A stretch of 64,000 nt of DNA from CAYRES01 sp964423425 (GTDB lineage: Bacteria > Actinomycetota > Thermoleophilia > RBG-16-64-13). Position numbers and translations under genes: made by a program. Every line of letters begins with the position of its first letter. The stretch's first letter is position 1. Below, piece by piece: positions 25,752 to 35,279 of the stretch. The notes under the pieces were generated by a model. That model searched no databases and was not told the origin of the DNA. It was given only the letters and a program-made list of their open reading frames with translations. The stretch spans positions 1-64,000 of the forward strand of contig CAYRES010000009.1 in the NCBI GenBank assembly GCA_964423425.1, given 5' to 3'.

Positions 25752-26939
25752 CTATACCTCCCAGATCTCCGTGGGGGAGTTGGTGAGACGCTCCGCCTCG
25801 TCTGCAGTGACCAGCCAGGTATTCTCCAGCCCCACGGCGCCGCGCTCCGGGAAAGCCAGCTTGGGTTCGAGTGCGATCACGTTGCCCTCCTCGAGCGCCC
25901 GCGACGAACCGCGGGCCACAAACGGCAGCTCATCGATCTCGAGACCCACTCCGTGCCCGACAAAACTCACCTGGGTGGGGTGAGCGCCCATGAAATAGGC
26001 CCCAAGGCCCTGCTCGGCGGCCATATTGTGTGCCGTTGCATAGAGCTCGCCGCAGGTGATGCCGGGACGCACCAAGGCGACCATCGCCTGCTCCATCTCC
26101 CTCACCCGCTCGTAGGCGTCGGCGAGGTCCGCGGGAAGGCTGCCCACGCAGAAGATGCGGGTCTCGTCGGCGATGTAGCCATGCACCGCGCCCGACAGGT
26201 CGAAGACGATGGGCTCATTGCGCCCTATCGTACGCCAGCCCGCTCCTTGCGCCACCGCCGGGGTGAGGCCGCGGCCCGCAAGCGGCGTGTCGACGTGAGA
26301 GCCGATGGCGCCGTCCGGGCCGGAGATGAGGTGGCCGTGATACAGCTCCATGTTGAAGGCCCGGAATCTGATGATGCCCTGGTGGCCCGCCTTCCGGGCC
26401 ACGGCCTCAAGCTCCGCGGCCATCTCTATCTCGGTCATGCCTTCGTGCAGGAGGCCGGCTGCCGTCTCCAGGATGTGATCCGCCTGAGCGGAAGCCTCCC
26501 TGATGAGCTCGAGCTCGAATGCCGACTTGACCGACCGGGCCTCCTTTATGGGGTCCGAGCAGTCGGCGAAGCGCGCAGCCGGCCACATGGCCTCATAGCG
26601 CCGATACATCGCCACCGGTACGACGTCGAGCTCCATACCCACAGTCCCGTCGGCAGGAAGACCCATGCGCCCGACTACCTCGGGCAGAGCCCGCAGGCTG
26701 GTCAACTCCACCACCCGGTCCAGTTCCGATTCGCACTGCGCTCTCGCCACGTCCCGCCTCACGAAGAAGACGGGCTCGCCTTCAGCGGGAAGTACGAGAT
26801 GCCCTTGCTGCACCGTGCCGGTGAGATAGTAGAGGTCGGTATTCTGGACGATGACGGCGAAGTCCACGCCGGCGGATCGCAGCCGGCCCTGCACTTCGCC
26901 GATTCTTCGCTCCAGCTCAGCCTTGGGAACCCTAAACAT
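25752..26939 (-). CDS. M24-family Xaa-Pro aminopeptidase/dipeptidase-like metalloprotein
   Basis: A 395-aa pita-bread-fold protein. The creatinase-type N-terminal domain spans about 1-140. The catalytic domain has the expected dimetal ligands: Asp in VFDLSG and YIADETR, His in FVGHGVGLEI, Glu in IALEPKLAF and GLENTWLV. Members cleave X-Pro bonds or dimethylsulfonio- and creatine-like substrates. The ATG 26939 start has AGGAGG only at 17 bases. It follows the MBL-fold gene and the adenine-deaminase-like gene in one minus-strand run. Confidence 0.88.
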   Translation of the reverse strand: MFRVPKAELERRIGEVQGRLRSAGVDFAVIVQNTDLYYLTGTVQQGHLVLPAEGEPVFFVRRDVARAQCESELDRVVELTSLRALPEVVGRMGLPADGTVGMELDVVPVAMYRRYEAMWPAARFADCSDPIKEARSVKSAFELELIREASAQADHILETAAGLLHEGMTEIEMAAELEAVARKAGHQGIIRFRAFNMELYHGHLISGPDGAIGSHVDTPLAGRGLTPAVAQGAGWRTIGRNEPIVFDLSGAVHGYIADETRIFCVGSLPADLADAYERVREMEQAMVALVRPGITCGELYATAHNMAAEQGLGAYFMGAHPTQVSFVGHGVGLEIDELPFVARGSSRALEEGNVIALEPKLAFPERGAVGLENTWLVTADEAERLTNSPTEIWEV

Positions 26940-26971
26940 GAAGCACCATTTCAGATCCTCCTGTGCGTGTA

Positions 26972-27940
26972 TCAGATTCTCCGGTAGATGAGACGGCCCT
27001 CGCTCATCGTTGACTCGACCGCACCCTGCTCGACAAGCAGGTTTACACGGCTGAAGGATTCCACCAAGACAACGAAGGAGAGGTACGGGTTGTCTCCACC
27101 CGCGCTGGGAAAGAGCACCCGGCTCAACTCATAGACGGTGACACCTTCGCCGACAGCTGCAAGCGCTTGCTGCTGCCGCCGCTCCTCATAGGCCAAGACC
27201 TCGCCCAACCTCGCCCTGACGCCTGCGAAGCCTGGGCCGTGCCCGGGCAGGGCTCTCGTCGCATCCAGGGAGAGGAGCTTGTGGCAAGATGCAGCGTAGT
27301 CCGCGAGTCCGGTGCCGAGAGGGTTCTCCAGGATGTTGAGGCTGGGGCTGGAAATGACGTGCTCGAGCAGTTGGTCGGCAGACAGCAGCACACCGTCCTC
27401 GTCCCGAAACAGACAGATCAGGCCTTCGCAGTGCCCGGGACACGCGACCACGCGGAGGGTGGGGCCGAAGCCTCTGACAACAGTACCGTCGTCAAGTGAT
27501 TCGGCCCAGGGAACCGAGCCCCCGGAGCGCCGGAGGTGGCTGAAGAATGCGGGAATGCGGTCTGCAAGGCGGGGGGGTGGCCCCCAGGAGGGGAGGACCG
27601 CACGAACAACCGCCTCGTACCTCTCGAGATGGCCGGAGTAGTCGGTGATCTTGTGCAGGTCGGGCCGGCCGATGAGAACCTGCGCCCAGGTGAACCGGTG
27701 GGCAAGGCCGTCATGGTCGGCGTGGCCGTGGCTCAAGATGACGGCATCGATCTCCTCCGGCTTCTTGCCCAGCGTAGCGAGACCTTCTTTGAGCTCCTCC
27801 CACGACCGCGGGTGGTCCGGCCCCACATCGAAGAGTCCCAGGCGATCACCGTCGAGCAGGTAGGCATTGGTGGGGAGGGGGCCGAACGGATTGTAGACGG
27901 GAACACGATATACGTGCTCGGCTTCCTCGAACACTCGCAT
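26972..27940 (-). CDS. Metallo-beta-lactamase-fold hydrolase
   Basis: A 322-aa glyoxalase-II/RNase Z-type MBL protein. Metal motifs: SHGHADHDG (about 69-77), PGHCEG, SADQLLEH and the late His in LPGHGPG. A C-terminal winged-helix-like tail (about 250-322) is typical of the LACTB2-like group. ATG 27940 has GAGAAGG upstream. Substrate unknown; linked by short gaps to the M24 and amidohydrolase genes. Confidence 0.88.
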   Translation of the reverse strand: MRVFEEAEHVYRVPVYNPFGPLPTNAYLLDGDRLGLFDVGPDHPRSWEELKEGLATLGKKPEEIDAVILSHGHADHDGLAHRFTWAQVLIGRPDLHKITDYSGHLERYEAVVRAVLPSWGPPPRLADRIPAFFSHLRRSGGSVPWAESLDDGTVVRGFGPTLRVVACPGHCEGLICLFRDEDGVLLSADQLLEHVISSPSLNILENPLGTGLADYAASCHKLLSLDATRALPGHGPGFAGVRARLGEVLAYEERRQQQALAAVGEGVTVYELSRVLFPSAGGDNPYLSFVVLVESFSRVNLLVEQGAVESTMSEGRLIYRRI

Positions 27941-27952
27941 AGCCTTCTCAGC

Positions 27953-29728
27953 CTAGCAGACCAGAGGATAGCCCACGAGCCCCCGACCGGTCTCGTACAC
28001 TCCTTCAGGCGTGAGTCGGGCGTAGGGCAGCCCGGTGAAGGAGAGGAAGTTGAGGCCGAAGAAGGGATCGTCAAAGGGACAACCCCGCTCCTGCAGATAG
28101 CGATTGACTCCGTCCATGAGGGCGGCCACCTCGGCAAACGGGAGCGTGGACATGACTCCCCCCACATCGAGAGGCAGTTCACACACCACGCGCCCGCCAT
28201 CCGCGATGATCACCCCTCCCCCGATCTCCTTCATGCGCCGTACGGCCACCGCCATGTCCGCCGGGTCGTTCCCCACAACCAGCGGTACTCCGTTCTCATG
28301 GACCGCAGAAAGCACCACTCCGCCCACCCCGGCGCCGAAACCACCGAGCGGGACCGTGAGCCAGCCCCCAGTGGAAGCCGACCAGATGGAGGCGAGCAGC
28401 AGGTCCGGACGATCCTGGATCACGCCGTTTGAGAGAGCGACCCGCTGGTACTCGAGGCGGGTAATGGTCTTGTTCTTCATGAAGATGACCGGAAGCTCGG
28501 CGGCAGAGCAGGACCGGCCCCCCTCGAGCACGAAGTGCCCGGGCTCAACGGGGTCCGCAGGCACCCGCACGGCGGGCCACGAAGAGATGGGTACCGCGCC
28601 CATGGAGACAGAAGACTCTCTCTCCTGCTCGCGCAGACGTCCGTGCTCGGCGACCAAGCGACCCCGGCAGATCACCGCTCGTGGACGGGGCCGGGCCAGA
28701 TCGTCGATGATGAGCACATCCGCCACGCGGCCGGGGGCAAGGCCCCCGAGCCGGCCGTCGAGACCGAGATAGGTTGCCGGATTGAGCGTCGCCATCTGCA
28801 CGGCCGTCACCGCCGGGATGCCCCGCTCAACAGCCAGACCCACCACGTGGTCGAGATAGCCGCGCCGCAACACGTCCTGGGGGCTCACCCAGTCGGGAGT
28901 GAGTATGAAGCGGGAGGTATCCAAGCCCGGATTGCCCGTGATCGCCCCCGCGAGTTGCGGAAGGTCGGAGCGAATGGAGCCGGAGCGGAGCATCGTCCAG
29001 TATCCGAAGCGTAGCCTCTCGAGCACATCGTCCTCGGTCACGCTCTCGTGGCAGGAGGTCAATCCCAGACCAGCCAGCGCGGCCAACCGGTCGGCCGAGC
29101 ATCCCGGTGTGTGGCCCTCCGCCCTCAGTCCCGCCCGGCGGGCGGAATCGAGCTTGGCGAGCATCACCGGATCCCCCTGTAGCAGCCGGGGCCACGCGAA
29201 TATCTCACTCACGGAGAGCACGCGAGGGTGACCCGCGTAGGCGGCCACTCGCTCCAAGGGAAGCAGATCTCTGCCCTCGATCTCGGGCTCCGGGGGACAG
29301 TGGAGGGGAAGGGTCAGATAGTAGCGAAAGGGAATGGAGGCAGTCGTCTTCAGAAACATGTCCAGACCGAGCTCCCCCAGCGCGCACACCAGATCATGGG
29401 TATCGGAGAGCATCGCCGTGGTGCCGAGCGGAAGTATGGCCGCTGCCAGTTCCGTGGGAGTGACGAGAAACTCCCCATGCCCGTGGGCGTCCACAAAGCC
29501 TGGGGAGATAAACGCGCCGCCCGCTTCGATCACTACAGTGCTACTTCCCGGCTCGGGCGCTTCTACGGCCGGCCCCGTCCACGCGACCAGCCCGTCCGCC
29601 ACCGCCACCGTGTGCGCCGGCAGCAACCGGCCTGAGTACACGTCGATGAGCATGCCGTTCTCGATGAGAAGATCAGGAGCAAGCCGGCGCAGGGCGACCT
29701 GGGCCACCCGGGGTATCTCGTCCCTCAC
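27953..29728 (-). CDS. Adenine-deaminase-like amidohydrolase with altered metal-site motifs
   Basis: A 591-aa protein with the full Ade layout: an amidohydrolase barrel (about 20-360) and a C-terminal Ade domain (about 400-590, with LSAVHENGVPLVVGNDPADM and a Phe/Pro-rich end). The first metal motif, PGFVDAHGHGE, is kept, as is GHTPG. In place of the usual DPHEIAN it reads SDTHDLVC, and where the family has a DD pair it reads LTPDW. It may deaminate adenine or a related compound, or be a different amidohydrolase. GTG 29728 is used. It is co-linear with the MBL and M24 genes. Confidence 0.78.
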   Translation of the reverse strand: MRDEIPRVAQVALRRLAPDLLIENGMLIDVYSGRLLPAHTVAVADGLVAWTGPAVEAPEPGSSTVVIEAGGAFISPGFVDAHGHGEFLVTPTELAAAILPLGTTAMLSDTHDLVCALGELGLDMFLKTTASIPFRYYLTLPLHCPPEPEIEGRDLLPLERVAAYAGHPRVLSVSEIFAWPRLLQGDPVMLAKLDSARRAGLRAEGHTPGCSADRLAALAGLGLTSCHESVTEDDVLERLRFGYWTMLRSGSIRSDLPQLAGAITGNPGLDTSRFILTPDWVSPQDVLRRGYLDHVVGLAVERGIPAVTAVQMATLNPATYLGLDGRLGGLAPGRVADVLIIDDLARPRPRAVICRGRLVAEHGRLREQERESSVSMGAVPISSWPAVRVPADPVEPGHFVLEGGRSCSAAELPVIFMKNKTITRLEYQRVALSNGVIQDRPDLLLASIWSASTGGWLTVPLGGFGAGVGGVVLSAVHENGVPLVVGNDPADMAVAVRRMKEIGGGVIIADGGRVVCELPLDVGGVMSTLPFAEVAALMDGVNRYLQERGCPFDDPFFGLNFLSFTGLPYARLTPEGVYETGRGLVGYPLVC

Positions 29729-29765
29729 CGTTCGCCCCCTCTATACGCACACCGGACTCTCGTGC

Positions 29766-30443
29766 TCATGAGGCAGACGCGCTGCGACGCTTGAGCACAG
29801 CCCGCTCGACAAGGACGTAGACCAGGATCAGCCAATACGCGGACGTGCTGAGCCCCGGATTCACGAAAGCGACACCGATGGCGAGGGTCGAGGCCGCGGG
29901 GATGAGCAGGTTTCTCCGGAGGGCACGCCTGACTTCAGACGAGCTATACGCGTGCGAGAAGAAATGGGGCCGGCGCACCGCGTAGAAGAATTGGCCCGTG
30001 AAGACAAGGCCGGCCAGCAGCATGTTGAGCTCGAACACCACGGCTCCCATCAAGTAGTCTCCGTATCTGCTCACCAACGCCGTCGAGAACGGGATCAGTA
30101 CCACCAGGAGAAGCGACAGCAGGTTGATCCAGAGCAGGCCGTCGTCGAGCATTCGAAGATAGCGAAACTGCCGTTGATGGATTGTCCAGAATACCGCAAT
30201 CAGGTAGAAGCTGAGCACGAAAGCCTCGAGCTGGTCGAAGAGGGAGGCGAGCGCCCCCGGCAGGGCGCTCGCCTCCTGACCTGCGGGAATCGAGGGTACA
30301 TCGAGGTTCACGACAAGCAACGTGGCGGCGAAGGCGAATATGCCATCAGAGAGCGCCAAGAGCCGCTCCGGAGTGAGAAGATCGCCCCCTCTCTGCACAC
30401 CGGGCTTATCCGTCACCGGTCTCTCCGTCACCGATTCACTCAT
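29766..30443 (-). CDS. TMEM175/DUF1211-type potassium channel-like membrane protein
   Basis: A 225-aa protein with six hydrophobic segments and the TMEM175 signature RLLALSDGIFAFAATLLVVNLDVP in its first helix (FSDG-like motif). FWTIHQRQF follows in helix three. Bacterial members conduct monovalent cations. ATG 30443 overlaps the stop of the beta-propeller gene by eight bases (ATGAGTGA). A longer frame upstream is not supported. Confidence 0.85.
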   Translation of the reverse strand: MSESVTERPVTDKPGVQRGGDLLTPERLLALSDGIFAFAATLLVVNLDVPSIPAGQEASALPGALASLFDQLEAFVLSFYLIAVFWTIHQRQFRYLRMLDDGLLWINLLSLLLVVLIPFSTALVSRYGDYLMGAVVFELNMLLAGLVFTGQFFYAVRRPHFFSHAYSSSEVRRALRRNLLIPAASTLAIGVAFVNPGLSTSAYWLILVYVLVERAVLKRRSASAS

Positions 30444-32160
30444 CGCCGATACAGTAGAAGTAACCGTCACGGCTGCCCACGTAGATACGCCCCTTCCACA
30501 CCACCGGAGTCGACTCGATTGCTCCACCGCTCGGAAGCCTTAGTGTCCAGATCTCCGGCGGGTCGACCCTCGTGTCGGTCACATCATATGCACGTACGTA
30601 CCCCTGCGCGTCGCAGGCTATCAGGGTACCGTCGATGACGACGGGACTGCTCCACGCGTGCTCAGGCAGAGGCTTCTTCCACACGATCTCGCCCGTCATG
30701 CGGTCTATGCCGAGGAGTGAACCCGGGTGCGTGGGCACATACAGCATGTCTTTGTAGAGCGCCGGTGTGGCCCAGACGCCCGAGAGCCCGTCGCTCGCCC
30801 TCTTCGTCACCGCCACCGACCACACGAGCGGATCGTCGCCCTCCCTGTTCCTTCGCGGATCGAGCTTCATGATCTGGCCCACCTCCTCCGCGCGGGAGAG
30901 AAAACGCTGGAGCTCCACACACACGTAGAGGAAGCCCTCGTCATCTGCCACAATGGTCGCGTCGGTGTCGTCGCCCGTCCAGAACTTGAACACCACCGGA
31001 TAGCTGTCGAGGCCCCGGGGTGGCTCCTCCCCCGGCCCAAGCTCTCTCAGGGTGGCGCTCACGTCGAGGCCGTGCAGGAGCCCACCGGAATTGCAGAAGT
31101 ACACGCGGTCGCCGACGAGTGCGGGTGAGTTCTCGATGGAGGTCTCCTGGTCGCCGATGGCTCGAAACAGCTCGGGGGTGAAGCTCGGGAACACCAAGAC
31201 CACCTTCGGATCCACCCTCACCTTGCCGTCGTCACCATAGCTCCGATTCAGCTTCACGATGAAGAAGTGACTGTTCTCTCCAGGGACGAAGGCGTAATCG
31301 TTGCGAATGACCACGTTGCCGTCCCAGTCGTTGTTCCACACCACCTGCACGTCGTAGGCGTTCATACTCCACAGCTGGGTGGGCTGGTCGCGGTCGATGG
31401 CAATGACCTTCCACTCGTGGTCGCGACAACCCATGAAGACGAGCGGATAGCCGTCTGGGTCGACAGTGAGAGACCCCTTGAAGATGTTGCCGCCCTTGAA
31501 GCTCGGGTAGATCTTCTCGCCCGTGTCGGCGTCGAGAAAGTGCACATACTTGTCATACGAACCGAAGCCGACCCAGGTCTCTCCTTCACGTTCGAAGACC
31601 GCAGGCTGCCCGGTCCAGCCGGTGCCCGTCCACACCTTTGGCTGCCCCTTATGTGTAGACTGGCCGGCCATGTACTCGGACTTCCATAGAATCCTGGGGG
31701 ATTGGGGCACAGGCCCCTCCCCGTAGTACGTGCGGGAACCGTTACCTCGGAACATGGCCACTCCCACGTACTCGGTGTTGATGGGCCCGTAATGGGTTCC
31801 GGGAATGCGGACGTCTCCAGGCTCGAGGGACGGCTCCGTGGTGGTCGTCGTGGATGGTGTGCCCGCGGACCCTGTTGACGTGGGAAAGGGTGTCTGCGTC
31901 GTAGCGGTGGCAACGGAGATGGATGGCGCAGCCGTGGCTGCTCCCGCATCCTGACCACGCTGGAGGGCTGAGAACGCAAAGGCGACCGACAGTGCGGCCA
32001 CAACACACAGTCCCACCACCAACGCCGCTTTCAGGAAGATGGTCCGCCGGCGGCGTCGCCGGCGCCCCGTCCGGACGCGAGCCGGTTCCCCGCTGCCTTG
32101 GGCCCGGTTCTCTCCGTACCCGCGACCTCCGTCGGCTGCCCCCGAAGGCGAGTCGGTCAT
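30436..32160 (-). CDS. PQQ-type beta-propeller protein, membrane-anchored
   Basis: A 574-aa protein with a strongly basic N-terminus (RTGRRRRRRRT), one membrane anchor (about 45-65), a Thr/Ser-rich linker, and a large extracytoplasmic beta-propeller. The repeats have strand patterns such as VWATPALYKDMLYVPTHPGSLLG, HAWSSPVVIDGTLIACDAQG and IESTPVVWKGRIYVGSRDGYFY. This resembles the pyrrolo-quinoline-quinone/BamB repeat, but dehydrogenase residues are not evident, so a binding or scaffold role is as likely. ATG 32160 has GGAG upstream and lies 19 bases after the previous stop. Confidence 0.82.
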   Translation of the reverse strand: MTDSPSGAADGGRGYGENRAQGSGEPARVRTGRRRRRRRTIFLKAALVVGLCVVAALSVAFAFSALQRGQDAGAATAAPSISVATATTQTPFPTSTGSAGTPSTTTTTEPSLEPGDVRIPGTHYGPINTEYVGVAMFRGNGSRTYYGEGPVPQSPRILWKSEYMAGQSTHKGQPKVWTGTGWTGQPAVFEREGETWVGFGSYDKYVHFLDADTGEKIYPSFKGGNIFKGSLTVDPDGYPLVFMGCRDHEWKVIAIDRDQPTQLWSMNAYDVQVVWNNDWDGNVVIRNDYAFVPGENSHFFIVKLNRSYGDDGKVRVDPKVVLVFPSFTPELFRAIGDQETSIENSPALVGDRVYFCNSGGLLHGLDVSATLRELGPGEEPPRGLDSYPVVFKFWTGDDTDATIVADDEGFLYVCVELQRFLSRAEEVGQIMKLDPRRNREGDDPLVWSVAVTKRASDGLSGVWATPALYKDMLYVPTHPGSLLGIDRMTGEIVWKKPLPEHAWSSPVVIDGTLIACDAQGYVRAYDVTDTRVDPPEIWTLRLPSGGAIESTPVVWKGRIYVGSRDGYFYCIGDE

Positions 32161-32179
32161 GCCCGGCTCCGGCGGCTGT

Positions 32180-32698
32180 TCACGCAGAGCCAATATGCCA
32201 CTCCTCCCTTCCGAACACTCCGGTGGAGTTGTCGGTGAACGCCGCATCGCTCGGAACGAAGCGGAACACTTCCGCGCTCTCCAGCAGCCCGGCCTTGCCG
32301 GGAAGACGCACGAGTTCTCGTACGAACGGGAAGCGGGCCAGATATGTGGCCAGCCCCCGCAATCGCTCCACCCCCCGGAGAACCTCCACGCTTCCGTGAA
32401 GCTGCACGCCCTTGATCTCCCGCCAGTCCTCGTACTGCTCGGTGACGGCCACCGCGGCCCGAGACTGCGACTTCAGGTCATGCCCGTGTCTGCTCGCGGC
32501 CATGCTCAAGAAGATGAGCCGCCCCTCGGCGTCCGTCGCGTAGAAGAGAGAGGCCACGTGCGGTACGGCGGGTGCCTCCGGTGCGGCAGATACCTGCGAT
32601 CCGGCGCCCTCATCGGTGGTCGCCGAACCCACCGTGGCAAGGCACATCACGTGGTGCGAACGCAGATACTCCCACACATCCTCGCTGTGGGATGCCAC
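32180..32698 (-). CDS. Pyridoxamine-5'-phosphate-oxidase-like flavin-binding protein
   Basis: A 172-aa split-barrel protein (PNPOx-like, YhbP type). It has EYLRSHHVMCLATVG at the N-terminus, FYATDAEGRLIFLSMAASRHGHDL, and the family ending FRFVPSDAAFTDNSTGVFGREEW. It likely binds FMN or F420 and reduces an unknown substrate. The start is uncertain: GTG 32698, two bases after the ubiX stop, is used; a longer frame to 32752 overlaps ubiX. Confidence 0.78.
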   Translation of the reverse strand: MASHSEDVWEYLRSHHVMCLATVGSATTDEGAGSQVSAAPEAPAVPHVASLFYATDAEGRLIFLSMAASRHGHDLKSQSRAAVAVTEQYEDWREIKGVQLHGSVEVLRGVERLRGLATYLARFPFVRELVRLPGKAGLLESAEVFRFVPSDAAFTDNSTGVFGREEWHIGSA

Positions 32699-32700
32699 GC

Positions 32701-33342
32701 TCAACTGTCGGCGTGTCCTTGCCCACCCGCTTCGGGCTGAGGCCCCTCCCATGGTGCATACAAGCGATGTGGCAGCCCCAGCATGTCAAGGATCTTGCCC
32801 ACAGTGTGGCCCACGAGGTCGTCCATGTCGGACGGGCGGTGATAGAAGGCCGGAACCGGAGGCAGGATGATGGCTCCCGCCTCGGCGGCCTGCAGCATGA
32901 GTCGCAGGTGGCCGAGGTGTAACGGTGTCTCGCGGACCACCAACACGAGCGGCCTCCTCTCCTTGAGCTCCACGTCGGCCGCCCGGGCGAGAAGACCCTG
33001 GGCGCTCGAGGTGGCGACCGCCGACAAGGTGCCGATGGAACATGGAACCACCACCATGCCCATCGTCTTGAAGGACCCCGAGGCAGGTGGCGCAGAGATG
33101 TCATCATCGTCGTAGAGTGCCGCCACCGGAGGGAGCAGACCCTCGAGCTCCGCTCCCGTCTCGTGTCGTGCGACCTCACGGGCGGCATGTGTCACAATGA
33201 CATGGACGTCGATCGAAGAACCGGCCTTGATCCGACCGGCTCCGGAGGGGCGGCTGAGTTCCTGCAACAACCTCACCGCGTACACGGTGCCCGAGGCACC
33301 GGAGATGCCTACGACGAGCCTGTTGACCGAGTCCGAGTTCAT
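32701..33342 (-). CDS. ubiX: UbiX-type flavin prenyltransferase
   Basis: A 213-aa enzyme that prenylates FMN to supply UbiD-type decarboxylases. Motifs: GISGASGTVYAVRLL (about 12-26), MVVVPCSIGTLSAVA (about 100-115), ERRPLVLVVRETPLHLGHLR and PPVPAFYHRPSDMDDLV. ATG 33342 coincides with a predicted transcription start, so the mRNA may be leaderless. No ubiD gene is in the window. The gene diverges from iorA. Confidence 0.92.
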   Translation of the reverse strand: MNSDSVNRLVVGISGASGTVYAVRLLQELSRPSGAGRIKAGSSIDVHVIVTHAAREVARHETGAELEGLLPPVAALYDDDDISAPPASGSFKTMGMVVVPCSIGTLSAVATSSAQGLLARAADVELKERRPLVLVVRETPLHLGHLRLMLQAAEAGAIILPPVPAFYHRPSDMDDLVGHTVGKILDMLGLPHRLYAPWEGPQPEAGGQGHADS

Positions 33343-33348
33343 GGGGCA

Positions 33349-33377
33349 AGCATACCGCGGAGCCCTGCGGGCCTCAA
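33349..33377 (-). promoter_or_regulatory. Predicted ubiX promoter, leaderless
   Basis: TTGAGG (33377-33372) and TATGCT (33354-33349) on the minus strand with a 17-base spacer. The expected start is the A of ATG 33342, and the gene has no ribosome site. Confidence 0.55.
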
Positions 33378-33396
33378 AGCCGAATACGCGGTGCAT

Positions 33397-33426
33397 TTGC
33401 GCACTCGCACGCCAAGTGAGTACAAT
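33397..33426 (+). promoter_or_regulatory. Predicted iorAB promoter
   Basis: TTGCGC (33397-33402) and TACAAT (33421-33426) with an 18-base spacer. Transcription would start about 40 bases before the iorA ATG. Confidence 0.55.
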
Positions 33427-33471
33427 TCGATACCTTCGAACGCCGATCCCATCCCAGTGAGGAGTTGTTAC

Positions 33472-35268
33472 ATGCGCGAGATCCTGTCGGGCAATGAAGC
33501 CATCGCCCGGGGAGCGTGGGAGGCGGGCGCCAGATTGGCGGCTGCATACCCAGGCACTCCGAGCACCGAGATACTCGAGACCCTGGCCGGCGACTTTCCC
33601 GAGGTGTACTCAGAATGGTGCCCCAACGAGAAGGTCGCCCTGGAGGTAGCACTGGGCGCGGCCATGGCCGGCGCCCGAGCACTCGCCGCCATGAAGCACG
33701 TGGGGGTCAACGTGGCCGCCGATCCTCTCTTCACCGCCTCCTATGTGGGCATCAAGGGCGGTCTGGTGCTCGTGTCGGCAGACGACCCGGCGCTGCACAG
33801 CTCCCAGAACGAGCAGGACAATCGCAACTACGCCAAGTTTGCGAAGATACCACTGCTGGAGCCGTCTGACAGCCAGGAGGCCAAGGACTTCGCCCGCATC
33901 GGCTTCGAACTCTCCGAGGAGTTCGACACGCCGGTCATGCTTCGCACAACGACACGCATATCCCACTCGAAGAGCATTGTCGAGCTGGGTGAACGCGACA
34001 CGCTCGAGCCCATCCGCGAACTAGACAAGCTCCCGGCGAAGTACACCATGTTGCCCAACTTCGCCAAGGGTCGTCACAAGATCGTGGAGGAGCGCATGAT
34101 CGCCCTCCGGGAGCGCTCGGACGCCATAGACCTCAACCGCATCGAGATGGGGGATCCGGCGGTGGGCATCATCGCCTCTGGAGCCTCGTACACGTATGCC
34201 CGCGAAGCCCTCCCCCACGCCTCCTTCCTCAAGCTGGGCCTGAGCTACCCCCTGCCCGAGAAGCTCATCCGCGAATTCCGCTCCAAGGTCGAGAAGATGT
34301 ACATCGTGGAAGAACTCGATCCCTTCTTTGAGGAGCAGATCGAGGCCATGGGCATCACGGTGGACGGAGGCAAGAACATCCTGTCCATTCTCGGCGAGCT
34401 CGATCCAGGAATCGTAGCCACTTCTCTCGCCGGGGACGGTGCACCCGGCGTGGAGTCCGATCTCTTGTGCATCCCCGGCCCCGGGTGCGCCGACCTTCCC
34501 GTGCGGCCCCCCACCATGTGCCCCGGCTGCTCTCACCGTGGTGTATTCACCGTGCTCAACAAGCTCAAGGTCTTCGTGAGCGGCGACATCGGCTGTTACA
34601 CGCTGGGCGCGCTTCCTCCCCTCGCGTCCATGCACTCCTGTGTCTGCATGGGTGCGAGCATAGGCATGGCACACGGCATGGCCAAGGTTCTGGCTCCAGG
34701 CGCCGAGACCAAGAACAGGCCGGTCGCCGTGCTGGGTGACTCCACCTTCTTCCACTCCGGCATCACGCCATTGCTCAACTCGATGTGGAACAAGAGCAAC
34801 GCCGTCACCATCATTGTGGACAACCGCACCACCGCCATGACCGGAGGCCAGGAGAACCCGGGCACGGGGCGCACCCTCGACGGCGAATCCACTGCAGAAG
34901 TCAACCTGGTCAAGCTGTGCGAGGCTCTGGGAATACCCCGTATCACCGTGGTGGATCCCTACGACATGGCTGAGATCGAGAGTGTACTTCGCTCCGAACT
35001 CGCATCTGACGAAGCCTCGGTCATCATAGCCAAGGCGCCTTGCGTTCTTCAGTACAAGGTGCGCAAGGATCCCTGGACGGTCAACGTGGAATTGTGCACC
35101 GGCTGCAAGCGCTGCCTGCGCGTGGGCTGCATCGCCTTGGGGTTGGTGGAGACCGATGACGGTAACACGGTCGTCGAGATCGACGCCACGCAGTGCGCCG
35201 GCTGCGGCGTATGCGCGCAGATGTGCAAGTTCGACGCCATCGAAGCCCCCGTGCCCGTCGAGGCCTGA
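33472..35268 (+). CDS. iorA: Indolepyruvate:ferredoxin oxidoreductase alpha subunit
   Basis: A 598-aa TPP- and FeS-dependent enzyme that oxidatively decarboxylates aryl pyruvates from aromatic amino acids to aryl-acetyl-CoA with ferredoxin. The N-terminal pyruvate-oxidoreductase domain begins LSGNEAIARGAWEAGARLAA, with AAYPGTPSTEI. The TPP domain has CPGCSHRG and GDIGCYTLG...ASIGMAHG and GDSTFFHSGI. The C-terminal ferredoxin-like domain has two clusters (CTGCKRCLRVGC and CAGCGVCAQMC). ATG 33472 has GAGGAG upstream. It is followed by iorB after 11 bases. Confidence 0.96.
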   Translation: MREILSGNEAIARGAWEAGARLAAAYPGTPSTEILETLAGDFPEVYSEWCPNEKVALEVALGAAMAGARALAAMKHVGVNVAADPLFTASYVGIKGGLVLVSADDPALHSSQNEQDNRNYAKFAKIPLLEPSDSQEAKDFARIGFELSEEFDTPVMLRTTTRISHSKSIVELGERDTLEPIRELDKLPAKYTMLPNFAKGRHKIVEERMIALRERSDAIDLNRIEMGDPAVGIIASGASYTYAREALPHASFLKLGLSYPLPEKLIREFRSKVEKMYIVEELDPFFEEQIEAMGITVDGGKNILSILGELDPGIVATSLAGDGAPGVESDLLCIPGPGCADLPVRPPTMCPGCSHRGVFTVLNKLKVFVSGDIGCYTLGALPPLASMHSCVCMGASIGMAHGMAKVLAPGAETKNRPVAVLGDSTFFHSGITPLLNSMWNKSNAVTIIVDNRTTAMTGGQENPGTGRTLDGESTAEVNLVKLCEALGIPRITVVDPYDMAEIESVLRSELASDEASVIIAKAPCVLQYKVRKDPWTVNVELCTGCKRCLRVGCIALGLVETDDGNTVVEIDATQCAGCGVCAQMCKFDAIEAPVPVEA

Positions 35269-35279
35269 GGAGAAGAGCA

